Source: Hyphomicrobiales bacterium (GTDB taxonomy: Bacteria > Pseudomonadota > Alphaproteobacteria > Rhizobiales > Beijerinckiaceae). Taken from it: a stretch of DNA of 64,000 nucleotides. The DNA lies in contig JAIXYZ010000001.1 in the NCBI GenBank assembly GCA_027489955.1, forward strand, positions 1 to 64,000. The letters are read 5' to 3'. The notes under the pieces were generated by a model. That model was not told the DNA's origin and searched no databases. It saw only the letters and a list, made by a program, of their open reading frames with translations. Below, in pieces: positions 24,616-33,397 of this stretch (within the stretch, counting starts at the first letter, position 1; every line of letters starts with the position of its first letter). Made by a program: the position numbers and the translations under genes.

Positions 24616-24692
24616 ATGTAGGATCACTACAATTAGACTACATGCAAAAATAGGCATACATGGCCAAAAAGTGGCATATATGGCTTTATAAC
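24616..24692. promoter_or_regulatory. AT-rich promoter region with tandem ~20-bp repeats and an inverted repeat
   Basis: The core has imperfect tandem units: ATGCAAAAATAGGCATAC (from 24642), ATGGCCAAAAAGTGGCATAT (from 24660) and the start of a third, ATGGC (from 24680). GCATA-C/T-ATGGC recurs at 24654 and 24674, exactly 20 bp apart, i.e. about two helical turns. ATGTAG (24616-24621) and CTACAT (24638-24643) form an inverted repeat just upstream. A TATAAC at 24687-24692 may be the -10 element for the receptor gene. This looks like a multi-site operator; the protein is unknown. Confidence 0.5.
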
Positions 24693-24756
24693 TTTGGGTA
24701 ATAGTAGTATTACAACGTCATGGTCCCGCGAGAGGGCCGGACATGGAGTGGAACGC

Positions 24757-25788
24757 ATGATGAAGGGGAAATGGGCTGGCGCCCTCATGGCCGCCGTTTC
24801 GATGAGCGCTCTGGCCACGGGGGCTCGGGCACAGGAGCTGAACGTCTACTGCTCGATGCAGGTCGAGTGGTGCCAGGGGATGGCTGTGGCCTTTCAGGCG
24901 GAGACGGGCATCAAGGTCAACATGGTGCAGAAATCCGTGGGCGAGACCTTCGCCCAGGTACGCGCCGAGAAAGACAATCCCCGGGGCGACGTCTGGTACG
25001 GCGGAACGCAGGATCCGCATCTCGTCGCGGCAACCGAGGGCCTGACGCAGGAATACACGCCCAAGGCCCTGAACAATCTGCATCCATGGGCGCAGAACCA
25101 GTGGGCGCAGTCCAAGAAGCGTTCCGTGGGCGTCTATTCCGGCGCGCTGGGCATCGGGTTCAACAAGGAAGTCCTCGCGAAGAAGAAGGTGGCCGAGCCC
25201 AAGTGCTGGGCTGACCTGCTGAAGGCCGACTACAAGGGCGAGATCCAGATGCCGAACCCGAACTCGTCGGGCACCGCCTATCTGGCGATCGCGACGCTGG
25301 TCCAGCTCATGGGCGAGGATCAGGCCTTCGACTATCTCAAGAAGCTTCACGCCAACATCAACGCCTATCCGCGTTCCGGCGCCGGACCGATCAAGGCGGC
25401 CGCGCGCGGCGAGACCGGCGTCGCCATCAACTTCATCCACGACACCGTGACGGAGCAGAAGGCAGGTTTCCCCGTCGGGTACAACGCCCCGTGCGAGGGG
25501 ACCGCCTACGAGATCGGCTCGATGTCGATCATCACCGGCGCCCGCAACCTGGAATCGGCCAAGCGCTTCTACGAATGGGCGCTGCAGCCGGCGGCGCAGA
25601 AGATCGGCCACGAGGTCGGCAAGATGAACGTGTCGCCCTCCAACACCGCGGCGGAGCCTCCTTCCGGCGCTCCTGACCTGAGCCGCCTCAAGCTCGTGAA
25701 CTACGACTTCATCAAGTACGGCTCCTCGGCCGAGCGCAAGCGCCTGCTCGACCGGTGGGAGAAGGACGTGAACAGCATCCCGCGCTGA
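24757..25788 (+). CDS. ABC transporter substrate-binding protein, iron(III)/AfuA-like, without adjacent permease
   Basis: The protein has 343 residues with a signal peptide (GALMAAVSMSALATGARAQ). The mature part begins ELNVYCSMQVEWCQGMAVAF, followed by FQAETGIKVNMVQKSVGETF, DVWYGGTQDPHLVAATEG and SGAGPIKAAARGETGVAINF, which place it in the type-1 iron(III)/FutA-AfuA-like class of periplasmic binding proteins. Some members bind phosphonates or other anions instead. No permease or ATPase gene is next to it, so it is orphaned in this window. The first of two adjacent ATG codons is used, with GGAG eight bases upstream. It follows an AT-rich, repeat-containing promoter and ends at a strong terminator. 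Iron dependence is a guess from family alone. Confidence 0.82.
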   Translation: MMKGKWAGALMAAVSMSALATGARAQELNVYCSMQVEWCQGMAVAFQAETGIKVNMVQKSVGETFAQVRAEKDNPRGDVWYGGTQDPHLVAATEGLTQEYTPKALNNLHPWAQNQWAQSKKRSVGVYSGALGIGFNKEVLAKKKVAEPKCWADLLKADYKGEIQMPNPNSSGTAYLAIATLVQLMGEDQAFDYLKKLHANINAYPRSGAGPIKAAARGETGVAINFIHDTVTEQKAGFPVGYNAPCEGTAYEIGSMSIITGARNLESAKRFYEWALQPAAQKIGHEVGKMNVSPSNTAAEPPSGAPDLSRLKLVNYDFIKYGSSAERKRLLDRWEKDVNSIPR

Positions 25789-25816
25789 CGCTCAATCCTC
25801 CCGAGCGACAACCTTG

Positions 25817-25847
25817 GGGGCGGTCGGGGGGCCGCCCCTTCTTTATT
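25817..25847 (+). terminator. Rho-independent terminator after the ABC receptor gene
   Basis: GGGGCGG (25817-25823) pairs with CCGCCCC (25832-25838) across an 8-base loop, followed by TTCTTTATT. It lies 28 bp past the stop of the receptor gene and overlaps the stop of pbpC on the other strand. Confidence 0.85.
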
Positions 25848-27960
25848 GCACCCGGACGCTGACGCTGTCGGTCGCGCCGGCGGCGTCGATCACGGAGATC
25901 CGCAGGAAGCCGGGACCACCGGGGCGCCAGAGGGCCTGGCGACGGGGGACGGGGCCGAGCACCGGCATGCCGTCCACCAGGAAGGTGAAGGGCGCGACGC
26001 CTCCCGACACTTTCAGCGCCAGATCCTGCGCGGCTCCGGCATCGCCCCCGGAGGCGAGGTCGATCCGGGCGCCGTCCGGCGGGAAGGCCAGCCTGAGGGC
26101 CGGCTGCGCCACCGCCCCGGCCGTCTTGGGCACGTCCTGCCGCAGATGGCGCAGGGGAGGCGGGAGGGTCGCGGGCGTCGCAGCCAGCGCGCCGTCCGGC
26201 CGGGGGAAGGGGCGGGCGTCGCCGCCGATGCGCGCGAAGGCGTCGAACAGAATGGGCGCGGCGACCAGGCGGCCGACGAGGCCGGGCACGGCGGCGTTGT
26301 CCGCCCGGCCCACCCAGACGCCGATCGTGTGGCGCCGGTCGAAGCCGACGGCGAAGGCGTCGCGATAGCCGTAGGACGTGCCGGTCTTGTAGGCGATGCG
26401 GCCGGGCAGGGCGTTGGCCGGGGGCGGGGCGCCGAGCAGGATGTCGGCGACGTACCAGGCCGGAACCGGATCGACCAGCCGCAGGGGCGGGCCCGCCTCG
26501 CTCCCGGCTCGGATGCGCAGGTCGACCGTGTCGCCGCCCCGCGCCAGGCCGACATAGAGGCGCGTGAGGTCGTGGAGGGTCAGGCCGAGGCCGCCGAGGC
26601 CGACCGCGAGCCCCGGCGCGTCGTCGCCGAAGGCTGGGCCGGAGCCCGCGCGCGGCATGGCCAGGGCGGCGCCGGCGCCCTTCAGCCGCGCGAGGAAGCG
26701 CTGCGGCCCCAGGGCGGCGAGGAGATCGACCGCCGGGATGTTCAGCGACATCTGCAGGGCCTTGCGGGCGGTGACCGTGCCCTGGAAGGCGAGATCGAAA
26801 TTCTCCGGCACGTAGAGCCCGAAGCGGGTCGGCCTGTCCTCCAGCACGGTCTCGGGATGGGCGATGCCGTTCTCGAAGGCCAGCGCGTAGATGAAGGGCT
26901 TCAGCGCCGAGCCGGGCGAGCGCAGCGCCCGCGTCAGGTCGAGGCTGCCGGCCCGCTCGGTGGACAGGTGGTCCACGCCGCCCACATGGGCGCGAATTTC
27001 GCCGGTTTCGTTGTCGACCGCCAGGATCGCCACCGAGAGCGCGGCGTTCTGGCCGACGACGCGCTCGCGGGCAAGGAGCTCCAGCGCCCGCTGCATCCGG
27101 CCGTCGATCGTCAGCCGGTGGAGGGCAAGGCCGGGGCGTTCCCGCAGGGCCGCCTCCGCCGCATGGGGCGCATGGGCCGGGAAGGGCAGGCGCCCGTCGG
27201 GCACGGCGGCCGCGGTCGCGGCCTCCAGCTCGGGTTCGGTCAGCAGCCCGGCCGCCCGCGCCGAGGCAAGAACGCGGTCCCGCGCGATGCGCGCCGCCGC
27301 GGGAGCCCGGTCCGGCCGGCGGGCTTCCGGCGATTGCGGCAGCGCCACCAGGAGCGCGGCCTCGGCGGTCGAGAGACGCTTGGGCTCCTTGCCGAAATAG
27401 GCCAGGCTCGCCGCGCGCACCCCCTCCAGGTTGCCGCCGAACGGCGCGAGCGTGAGGTAGAGATCGAGGATCTCGCCCTTGGTCAGCCTCCGCTCCAGCT
27501 CCACCGCCCGGACGGCCTGGCGCAGCTTGGCGAGGAAGGAGCGCTCGGCCCGGGGCTCGACGAGCCGGGCCACCTGCATCGTCAGCGTCGACCCGCCCGA
27601 CACGATCCGGCCGTTCACCGCCATCTGGCCGGCGGCCCGCAGCACCGCGAGCGGGTCGACGCCGGCATGCCGGTCGAAACGGCGGTCCTCGAACGCCTTG
27701 AGCATGGAAAGATAGCGGGGATCGACGTCCCCGTGGGTCACCGGCAGCGTCCACCGGCCGGCCGGGCTGACGAAGGGCCGCAGCAGGCGCCCGTCCCGGT
27801 CGACCACCAGGGTGGAGCGGGCCGCGACCGCCGACAGGTCGAGGGGCGGCAGGGCGCGCGCATAGAGGGCGAGGGACAGGGCGGCCCCGGCGACGGCAAG
27901 GCCGAGCCCGCCGGCCGCGAAGGCCACCAGCCGTTTCATGCGGGCGCGGTCCGCCGCCAT
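25843..27960 (-). CDS. pbpC: Penicillin-binding protein 1C (bifunctional transglycosylase/transpeptidase)
   Basis: The protein has 705 residues. A short N-terminal membrane anchor (about 8-30) is followed by a GT51 transglycosylase domain with EDRRFDRHAGVDPLAV and GGSTLTMQVARLVEP. The transpeptidase domain has the SxxK motif in SPGSALKPFIYALAFENG, SLNIPAVDLL as SxN, and KTGTSYGYRDAF as the KTG box. A C-terminal beta domain (about 615-705), the PbpC-specific BiPBP_C type, ends VSVRVQ. It polymerises and cross-links peptidoglycan in the periplasm. The start at 27960 has GAGG close upstream and lies 7 bp after the alpha-2-macroglobulin stop. The pair is conserved across proteobacteria. Confidence 0.93.
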   Translation of the reverse strand: MAADRARMKRLVAFAAGGLGLAVAGAALSLALYARALPPLDLSAVAARSTLVVDRDGRLLRPFVSPAGRWTLPVTHGDVDPRYLSMLKAFEDRRFDRHAGVDPLAVLRAAGQMAVNGRIVSGGSTLTMQVARLVEPRAERSFLAKLRQAVRAVELERRLTKGEILDLYLTLAPFGGNLEGVRAASLAYFGKEPKRLSTAEAALLVALPQSPEARRPDRAPAAARIARDRVLASARAAGLLTEPELEAATAAAVPDGRLPFPAHAPHAAEAALRERPGLALHRLTIDGRMQRALELLARERVVGQNAALSVAILAVDNETGEIRAHVGGVDHLSTERAGSLDLTRALRSPGSALKPFIYALAFENGIAHPETVLEDRPTRFGLYVPENFDLAFQGTVTARKALQMSLNIPAVDLLAALGPQRFLARLKGAGAALAMPRAGSGPAFGDDAPGLAVGLGGLGLTLHDLTRLYVGLARGGDTVDLRIRAGSEAGPPLRLVDPVPAWYVADILLGAPPPANALPGRIAYKTGTSYGYRDAFAVGFDRRHTIGVWVGRADNAAVPGLVGRLVAAPILFDAFARIGGDARPFPRPDGALAATPATLPPPLRHLRQDVPKTAGAVAQPALRLAFPPDGARIDLASGGDAGAAQDLALKVSGGVAPFTFLVDGMPVLGPVPRRQALWRPGGPGFLRISVIDAAGATDSVSVRVQ

Positions 27961-27967
27961 CGCCGCC

Positions 27968-30900
27968 TCACCGCACCGAGGCGATCTCGGCGATGCCGCT
28001 TCCGGTCCGGCCGAACCGGTCGGGGCGGTACATATCCTCGATCGAGGCGGCGGGGTGCACGTAGCGGCCCGGCGACACGGCGCGCACCAGATACGCAACC
28101 GTGAATTCGGCGGGGGCGTTGGCCGCCCCGTCGCGCTCGAAGGCGGCGACGTAGCGGTCGTCGCGCGCCTCCACGTGGACGGGCGGCACGTCCTGCTTCA
28201 GCCAGTCCATGCCCTCCAGCGACGCGCCGTCGGTCAGGCTCGCATTCTCGATCTCCAGCCCCGCCGGCACGGGATCGACCAGCAGCAGGCGGCCATAGCG
28301 GGCGGGCGTCTCCCGCACCTTCAAAACGACGACGTAGCGCTCGTTCTGGCGCAGCTGCGCCGGATCGATCGCGGCGCCCTTGGTGGTGAAGAGGGAGCGC
28401 TCCACGGCAAAGCCCTGCGCAACCGCCGGTTCCGGGGTCGTCGGGATGCCCGACACGGTGACGACGGCGCGGGCCGCCGCGCCGCCGGGATTGGCGATGG
28501 AGAGCGGCCTGGCCTCCAGGTCCGCCTGGCGGATCGTGCGGTAGAACGCGCCGGAGCGCGCGACGCCGTCGACGGTCAGCGACAATCCTTCCGCCTCGCG
28601 GGCGAGCGCCTGGGCCGCCAGCACCATCCAGGCATTCTCCTGGGTGGAGGTGGAGCGGGTCGCGGACCGGGCGGTCTCGACGACGACGCTTGCCCGCTGG
28701 ATCTCGGCGCGGTCGCCACCCGTCTCGGCGAGCAGGGCGAGGAGACCCGTGCCGTCGCGCAGGCGGGAGCCGTAATCGGGGCGGGACAGGCCGTCGTCGC
28801 GGCTGTCCTGCAACGCGCCGAGCGCGCTGCCGAAGGCGCGGCCGGCCCGGCCCCTGTCGCCCAGCATGGCAAGCGCAGCGCCGATCTGCGCCCGCGAGAG
28901 CGGCGAGGCGAAGTCGCCAAGCTTGTTGTCGGCGAGATAGCGCAGGTCGCCCATGACGGGGCGGCCGTTCCGCGCCAGGACATAGATCGCGTAGGCGATG
29001 CCGGCGGCCTCCTCCTTGCGGATGTCGCCGGTGTTGACGACCTGGTTGCGCAGGCGGTCGAGGGCGAGGCTGAAGCCGACCTGCGGAACCGTGACGCCGG
29101 TCTCGCGGGCCCGCGTCAGGAAGTCCGCGACGAAGGCGTCGAGCCACAGGTCCTCACCGCCCACGCCCCACAGGCCGAAGGAGCCGTTGGCGCCCTGGCG
29201 GGCCATGACGCGCTCCACCGCCTGGTCGATCCGCTCCTGCGCGGAGGTGTCGAGGGCAAGCTCCTCGGCCCGGGCGAGACGGTTGACGTAAAGCAGCGGC
29301 AGGGCGCGGCTCACGGTCTGCTCGGTGCAGCCATAGGGGTAGCGGTCCAGCGCCTTCAGCAGGGCCGGCACGTCCAGGGCCGCCAGCGGCGACACCGAGA
29401 CCGAGACCGAGCCGGAGCCCGGGACGAGATCGGCGAAGAGATCGGCCGACACCTCGATGCGCCCGCCATTGGCGGCGAGCGGCCGGACCGTGCGCCGGGC
29501 GATGGCCGCCGCAGCTGGCTGGACGCGCACGGCGGCGACCTGCATGGCCGAGACGTTCGGCCCGGTGATGCGGATGTCGAACGTGGCGGTGCCGAGGCCG
29601 GCGGCCGCGACGGGGATCGAGAGTGAGGTCTTCGCGCCCTTGGCAAGCTGCACTGTGCGGCGGGTGGCGTCGGCGGACACGACGACGGGACCGCGCACAT
29701 CGAGGTCGATCGTGTAGGCGCCGGCTTCTCCCTCCACGTTGTCCACCTGGAGATGGAAGCGGGACTGGTCGCCGAGGTTCAGGAAGCGCGGCAGGGTCGC
29801 CTGGGCAACGACCGGATCGCGCACGATCACGTCGGTGGAGGCCTGGCCCACGCGGTTCTTCGACCAGGCGACCGCCATGACGCGCACGGTGCCGTTGAAG
29901 GGCGGCAGGTCGAAGCCGACATTGGCCGTGCCGTCCGCGCCCACGCGCACGACGCCGGAATAGCGGGCCAGGGGCTCCTGCGTCGGCTTCTCGCCGTCGA
30001 GCTGCGGCCCGATATCGCCGCCGGAGCGGATCGCCCCGCGCACGCCCTGCATCCCGTCGATCAGGAAGCCGTAGAGGTCGCGCACCTCGTGGCTGAGCTG
30101 GCGCTGGCCGAAATAGAATTTGGTCGGGTCCGGCGCCTCGTAGCGGGTGAGGTTGAGGATGCCGACATCCACCGCGGCGACGGTGACATAGACCTCCTCG
30201 CCCGCCGCCGCGCCTTCGACACGGATCGGGATCGGCAGGGTCGTGCGCGGACGGGCGAGCTGCGGCGGCTGAAGCGCGACGGCGAGCGTGCGCTCGGCCC
30301 GGCCGATGGCGAACCAGGCCAGGCCCAGGGCGCGGCCGGGCAGCCGCTTCTCCGCCACGTCCATGGGCCGGTGCGCGAGCGCCACAACATAGGCGCTGCC
30401 GCCCCAGGCGGTGTCCACCGGGATGTCGACGCTGGTGCCGCCCGGCGCCACGTCGACCACGCGGGTGAGCGTCACGCGGTCGGAGACGACGGCCAGCGTC
30501 GCCTTGCCTGCAAAGCGCGGCGAGAGGCGCACGCGCGCGGTCTCGCCATGGGCATAGGCCTGGCGGTCGAGGGCGACGTCGAGGGCGTCCGGCGTATCGG
30601 CGGTGCGGTCGGCCTCGTAGCCGACGGTGAACAGGACGCTGGTCTGGGCGCCGTCGAGGCCTGGGGCCTCCACGTCGAGCCGGTAGGTGCCCCAATCCAC
30701 GCGGGCGGCGATGCGGGCGGGCTCGGCGAGTGCGGCGGCGACCTCGCCGTCGGCGACGCGGCGCGTCGTCTTCACGGCCTCGTAGTTCCAGCGGCCGTCC
30801 TGGAAGAACCATTGATAGGTGCGGGAGACGCGCGAAAGCGTCCATTTCAGGCCGTTGCGGGCGATCCGCCTGCCGTCGCCCTCCGCGAGGATCACGTCGA

Positions 30901-33232
30901 ACGTCGCTTCGCCGCCGGCGCCCACATCGCCGTCGCGGAACGCCTTGCGCACGCCGATGGCCGCGCCGGAGGGCAGGATTGGCAGGGTCACCGACCGGGC
31001 GATGGCCCGTCCGCCGGGCTCGGCCACGCGCAGCGTGATCTCCGCCTCCAGCGGCCGGTTGGTGTCGGGCATCTGCAGCGCCGCGGCGACGACGGCGCGG
31101 CCGGCGGCGTCGGTGCGCACGGTCTCCTCCAGCTCGCCCTGCACCGCCTGCACGTCCTCGTCGGTCAGGCCCACCTCGTAGCCGGCAAAGCCGGGAATGG
31201 CGGAGCGCGCGGCCGGCCTCACCACGGTGGAGCCGGACACATCAAGCTCGGCCCCGGGGGCGCCGTACAGGTAGCGCGCCGTCAGGTCGATCTCTGCGGG
31301 CTGCCCGGCCCGTAGCGCGGCGGCCTTGGGGCTGAGCGTCAGTTCCAGCTTCTCGGGCACGTAGTCCTCGACGAGGAACGAGACCTCGCCGATGGCTGGC
31401 GCCTTGGGATCGGCATAGGCCTGCACGCGCCAGGTGCCGGTCTGCGCGCCGGAGATGAGCGGGATGCTGTAGGCGCGCCCGCCCGCGCCCTGATCCTCCA
31501 CCGAGCGGCGGCGGTATTCGACGCCGTCAGGGCGCTTGACGACCAGGGTGAGCGGCAGGCCTGTCACCGCGGTGCCGCGCGCGTCGCGCAGGAGCGCCGA
31601 CAGCTGGACCGTCTCGCCGGAGCGGTAGACGCCGCGCTCGGTATAGAGGAAGGCGTCGAGGCCGGCGGGCGCGACGCGGCCGCTGACGCCGCGGTCGGAC
31701 AGGTCGAACGCAGCCTGCTTCATGTCCAGGAAGCCGTAATCGTCGGCGAGCGTCGCCACGACGAGGCCCGGCGCGGACCCGCCCTGGCCGCGGGCGAGGC
31801 CCGCCTCGAAGCGGGCATGGCCGGAAGCGTCGGTGCGCGCCGTGCCCAGGATCTCGTTGTTGCGCGCCAGAAGGCGGATTTCCGCGTCGGCGACGGGGGC
31901 CGCCGTCTCCAGCGAGCGGGCAAGGACATGGACCCCGTCCGGCCCGGTGAACGTCGTCAGGCCGAGGTCGGAGACGATGAACCATTGCACTGCCTGGGAG
32001 GGGCCGTCATAGGCGTCCTCCTCCGGGGTCGCCGTCCCCTGGACGGTCGGCTTGGCCGCCATGACGTACAGGCCCGGCTTCAGGCTGCCGACCGCTTCCA
32101 GGACGGGGAAGGCGGTGGTGACGTCGCGGTTCAGCTCGGACTTCACCTCCAGCGTGCCCTGCCAGACGCGCGCGCCCTTCTCGTCGGCGATCTGGCGCGT
32201 GCCCCAGCTGCCGATCTGGCTCAGGAAGTCGTCGGAATGGACGGAGTTGATGAGGTTGCGGTCGCCGATGCGCAGGATCTCCACCGCCAGCCTGTCGGTG
32301 TTCACCGAAACGACGGGAAGTCCCTGCTGACCGGTGCGCGGCAAGACGTAGGTGCGGCCCGAGAAGCGCACCGAAGGCGTGCGGTCGCGGACATAGATCT
32401 CGTAGTCGGCGGATTTCTGGAGCGTCTCGCCGGGAATCGCGGACGGGACGCCCTGGCGCACGACGATGGCGTAGCGCTCGCCGTGGCGCAGGCCGTTCAC
32501 GCAGACCTGGCGATCCTCGGCGGTGACGGCGAAATCGCCCCGGCCGCCCGAGATCGCCACATAGGGAGCGAAGTCCACGCGGCCGCGGGCCAGCGGCTCG
32601 GAGAACTCGAAGCAGGCGCGCGGGCTGGCGGCGTCCGCGTCCACCTGGTTCGACAGGAGGCGGAAGCCACGCTCGGAGCGCAGCGCCTCGTAATCGGTGC
32701 GGATCGCCGGGTCGTCCTGCAAGTCCAGGCTGAGGCGGTAGGCGGTGAGCGCCGGGCGCCAGCTCTCGTTCGCCACGAAGGTGCGGGCCAGGAGAGCGAG
32801 CGCGGCGGCTTCGTCCCCGCGGCCTGATCCGCGCTGATAGGCGAGGTAGGCGGCCGCGGCCGCCCTCTGCCGCAGCTCCCAGCGCTCGCGGTAGTCGCGC
32901 GGGTCGGTGGCAAGCGCCGCCCGGGCCATGAGGCGCCAGCCGGCAGCCGAGGCCGGGTCGGCGACGACTGCGAGATTGGCGAGCGGCAGGGCCGCTCTGG
33001 GGTTGTTGCGCGCCAGGGCCGTCTCGCCCTCCCGCAGGATCTGCGCCAGGGGCCGCTGGCCCCCCGCGACCTCCCGCTTCAGCCGCTCCTCGAGCTGCTG
33101 GCCTTCGGTGGCGAGATCGTTGCGGACGAAGGCCTTCTGGGCGGAGGCGCCCGTGGCGAGGGCCAGCCCGAAACCCAGGAGTAGGCCGGCCGCCAGGCGC
33201 CTCGCGCCGGCTGGACGCAGGAAGAGGGCCAT
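27968..33232 (-). CDS. Bacterial alpha-2-macroglobulin (YfhM-type), thioester form
   Basis: The protein has 1754 residues with a Sec signal (MALFLRPAGARRLAAGLLLG) ending at ASAQ and no lipobox cysteine. MG-domain repeats run through the middle. The thioester motif is at Cys1302-Thr-Glu-Gln1305 within YGCTEQTVSRALPL, a Leu-to-Thr variant of the usual CLEQ. The downstream helical TED region (GSFGLWG, AWMVLAAQALAREAEGLS) and a receptor-binding-like end (MDWLKQDVPPVHVEARDDR) complete it. Family members trap attacking proteases in the periplasm and usually pair with PbpC, as here. The start at 33232 has GGAG six bases upstream; an ATG at 33244 has no ribosome site. The frame stays open far upstream but only as antisense of another gene. 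Confidence 0.93.
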   Translation of the reverse strand: MALFLRPAGARRLAAGLLLGFGLALATGASAQKAFVRNDLATEGQQLEERLKREVAGGQRPLAQILREGETALARNNPRAALPLANLAVVADPASAAGWRLMARAALATDPRDYRERWELRQRAAAAAYLAYQRGSGRGDEAAALALLARTFVANESWRPALTAYRLSLDLQDDPAIRTDYEALRSERGFRLLSNQVDADAASPRACFEFSEPLARGRVDFAPYVAISGGRGDFAVTAEDRQVCVNGLRHGERYAIVVRQGVPSAIPGETLQKSADYEIYVRDRTPSVRFSGRTYVLPRTGQQGLPVVSVNTDRLAVEILRIGDRNLINSVHSDDFLSQIGSWGTRQIADEKGARVWQGTLEVKSELNRDVTTAFPVLEAVGSLKPGLYVMAAKPTVQGTATPEEDAYDGPSQAVQWFIVSDLGLTTFTGPDGVHVLARSLETAAPVADAEIRLLARNNEILGTARTDASGHARFEAGLARGQGGSAPGLVVATLADDYGFLDMKQAAFDLSDRGVSGRVAPAGLDAFLYTERGVYRSGETVQLSALLRDARGTAVTGLPLTLVVKRPDGVEYRRRSVEDQGAGGRAYSIPLISGAQTGTWRVQAYADPKAPAIGEVSFLVEDYVPEKLELTLSPKAAALRAGQPAEIDLTARYLYGAPGAELDVSGSTVVRPAARSAIPGFAGYEVGLTDEDVQAVQGELEETVRTDAAGRAVVAAALQMPDTNRPLEAEITLRVAEPGGRAIARSVTLPILPSGAAIGVRKAFRDGDVGAGGEATFDVILAEGDGRRIARNGLKWTLSRVSRTYQWFFQDGRWNYEAVKTTRRVADGEVAAALAEPARIAARVDWGTYRLDVEAPGLDGAQTSVLFTVGYEADRTADTPDALDVALDRQAYAHGETARVRLSPRFAGKATLAVVSDRVTLTRVVDVAPGGTSVDIPVDTAWGGSAYVVALAHRPMDVAEKRLPGRALGLAWFAIGRAERTLAVALQPPQLARPRTTLPIPIRVEGAAAGEEVYVTVAAVDVGILNLTRYEAPDPTKFYFGQRQLSHEVRDLYGFLIDGMQGVRGAIRSGGDIGPQLDGEKPTQEPLARYSGVVRVGADGTANVGFDLPPFNGTVRVMAVAWSKNRVGQASTDVIVRDPVVAQATLPRFLNLGDQSRFHLQVDNVEGEAGAYTIDLDVRGPVVVSADATRRTVQLAKGAKTSLSIPVAAAGLGTATFDIRITGPNVSAMQVAAVRVQPAAAAIARRTVRPLAANGGRIEVSADLFADLVPGSGSVSVSVSPLAALDVPALLKALDRYPYGCTEQTVSRALPLLYVNRLARAEELALDTSAQERIDQAVERVMARQGANGSFGLWGVGGEDLWLDAFVADFLTRARETGVTVPQVGFSLALDRLRNQVVNTGDIRKEEAAGIAYAIYVLARNGRPVMGDLRYLADNKLGDFASPLSRAQIGAALAMLGDRGRAGRAFGSALGALQDSRDDGLSRPDYGSRLRDGTGLLALLAETGGDRAEIQRASVVVETARSATRSTSTQENAWMVLAAQALAREAEGLSLTVDGVARSGAFYRTIRQADLEARPLSIANPGGAAARAVVTVSGIPTTPEPAVAQGFAVERSLFTTKGAAIDPAQLRQNERYVVVLKVRETPARYGRLLLVDPVPAGLEIENASLTDGASLEGMDWLKQDVPPVHVEARDDRYVAAFERDGAANAPAEFTVAYLVRAVSPGRYVHPAASIEDMYRPDRFGRTGSGIAEIASVR

Positions 33233-33397
33233 CGTCGTCTCCATGGGTTCGGGTCGGGGGTCCGCGCGGCGGGCCGATGGAGAGAGGCTATCAAAGCCCG
33301 CGCCGGAAACAATCGCTTCCGCCCGATCGGCGCGGCAATCGGGATTGCCGGAACCGGCGGCGCGCGCTTTGATGCGGTCCCGTCCCGGAGCCAGGCC

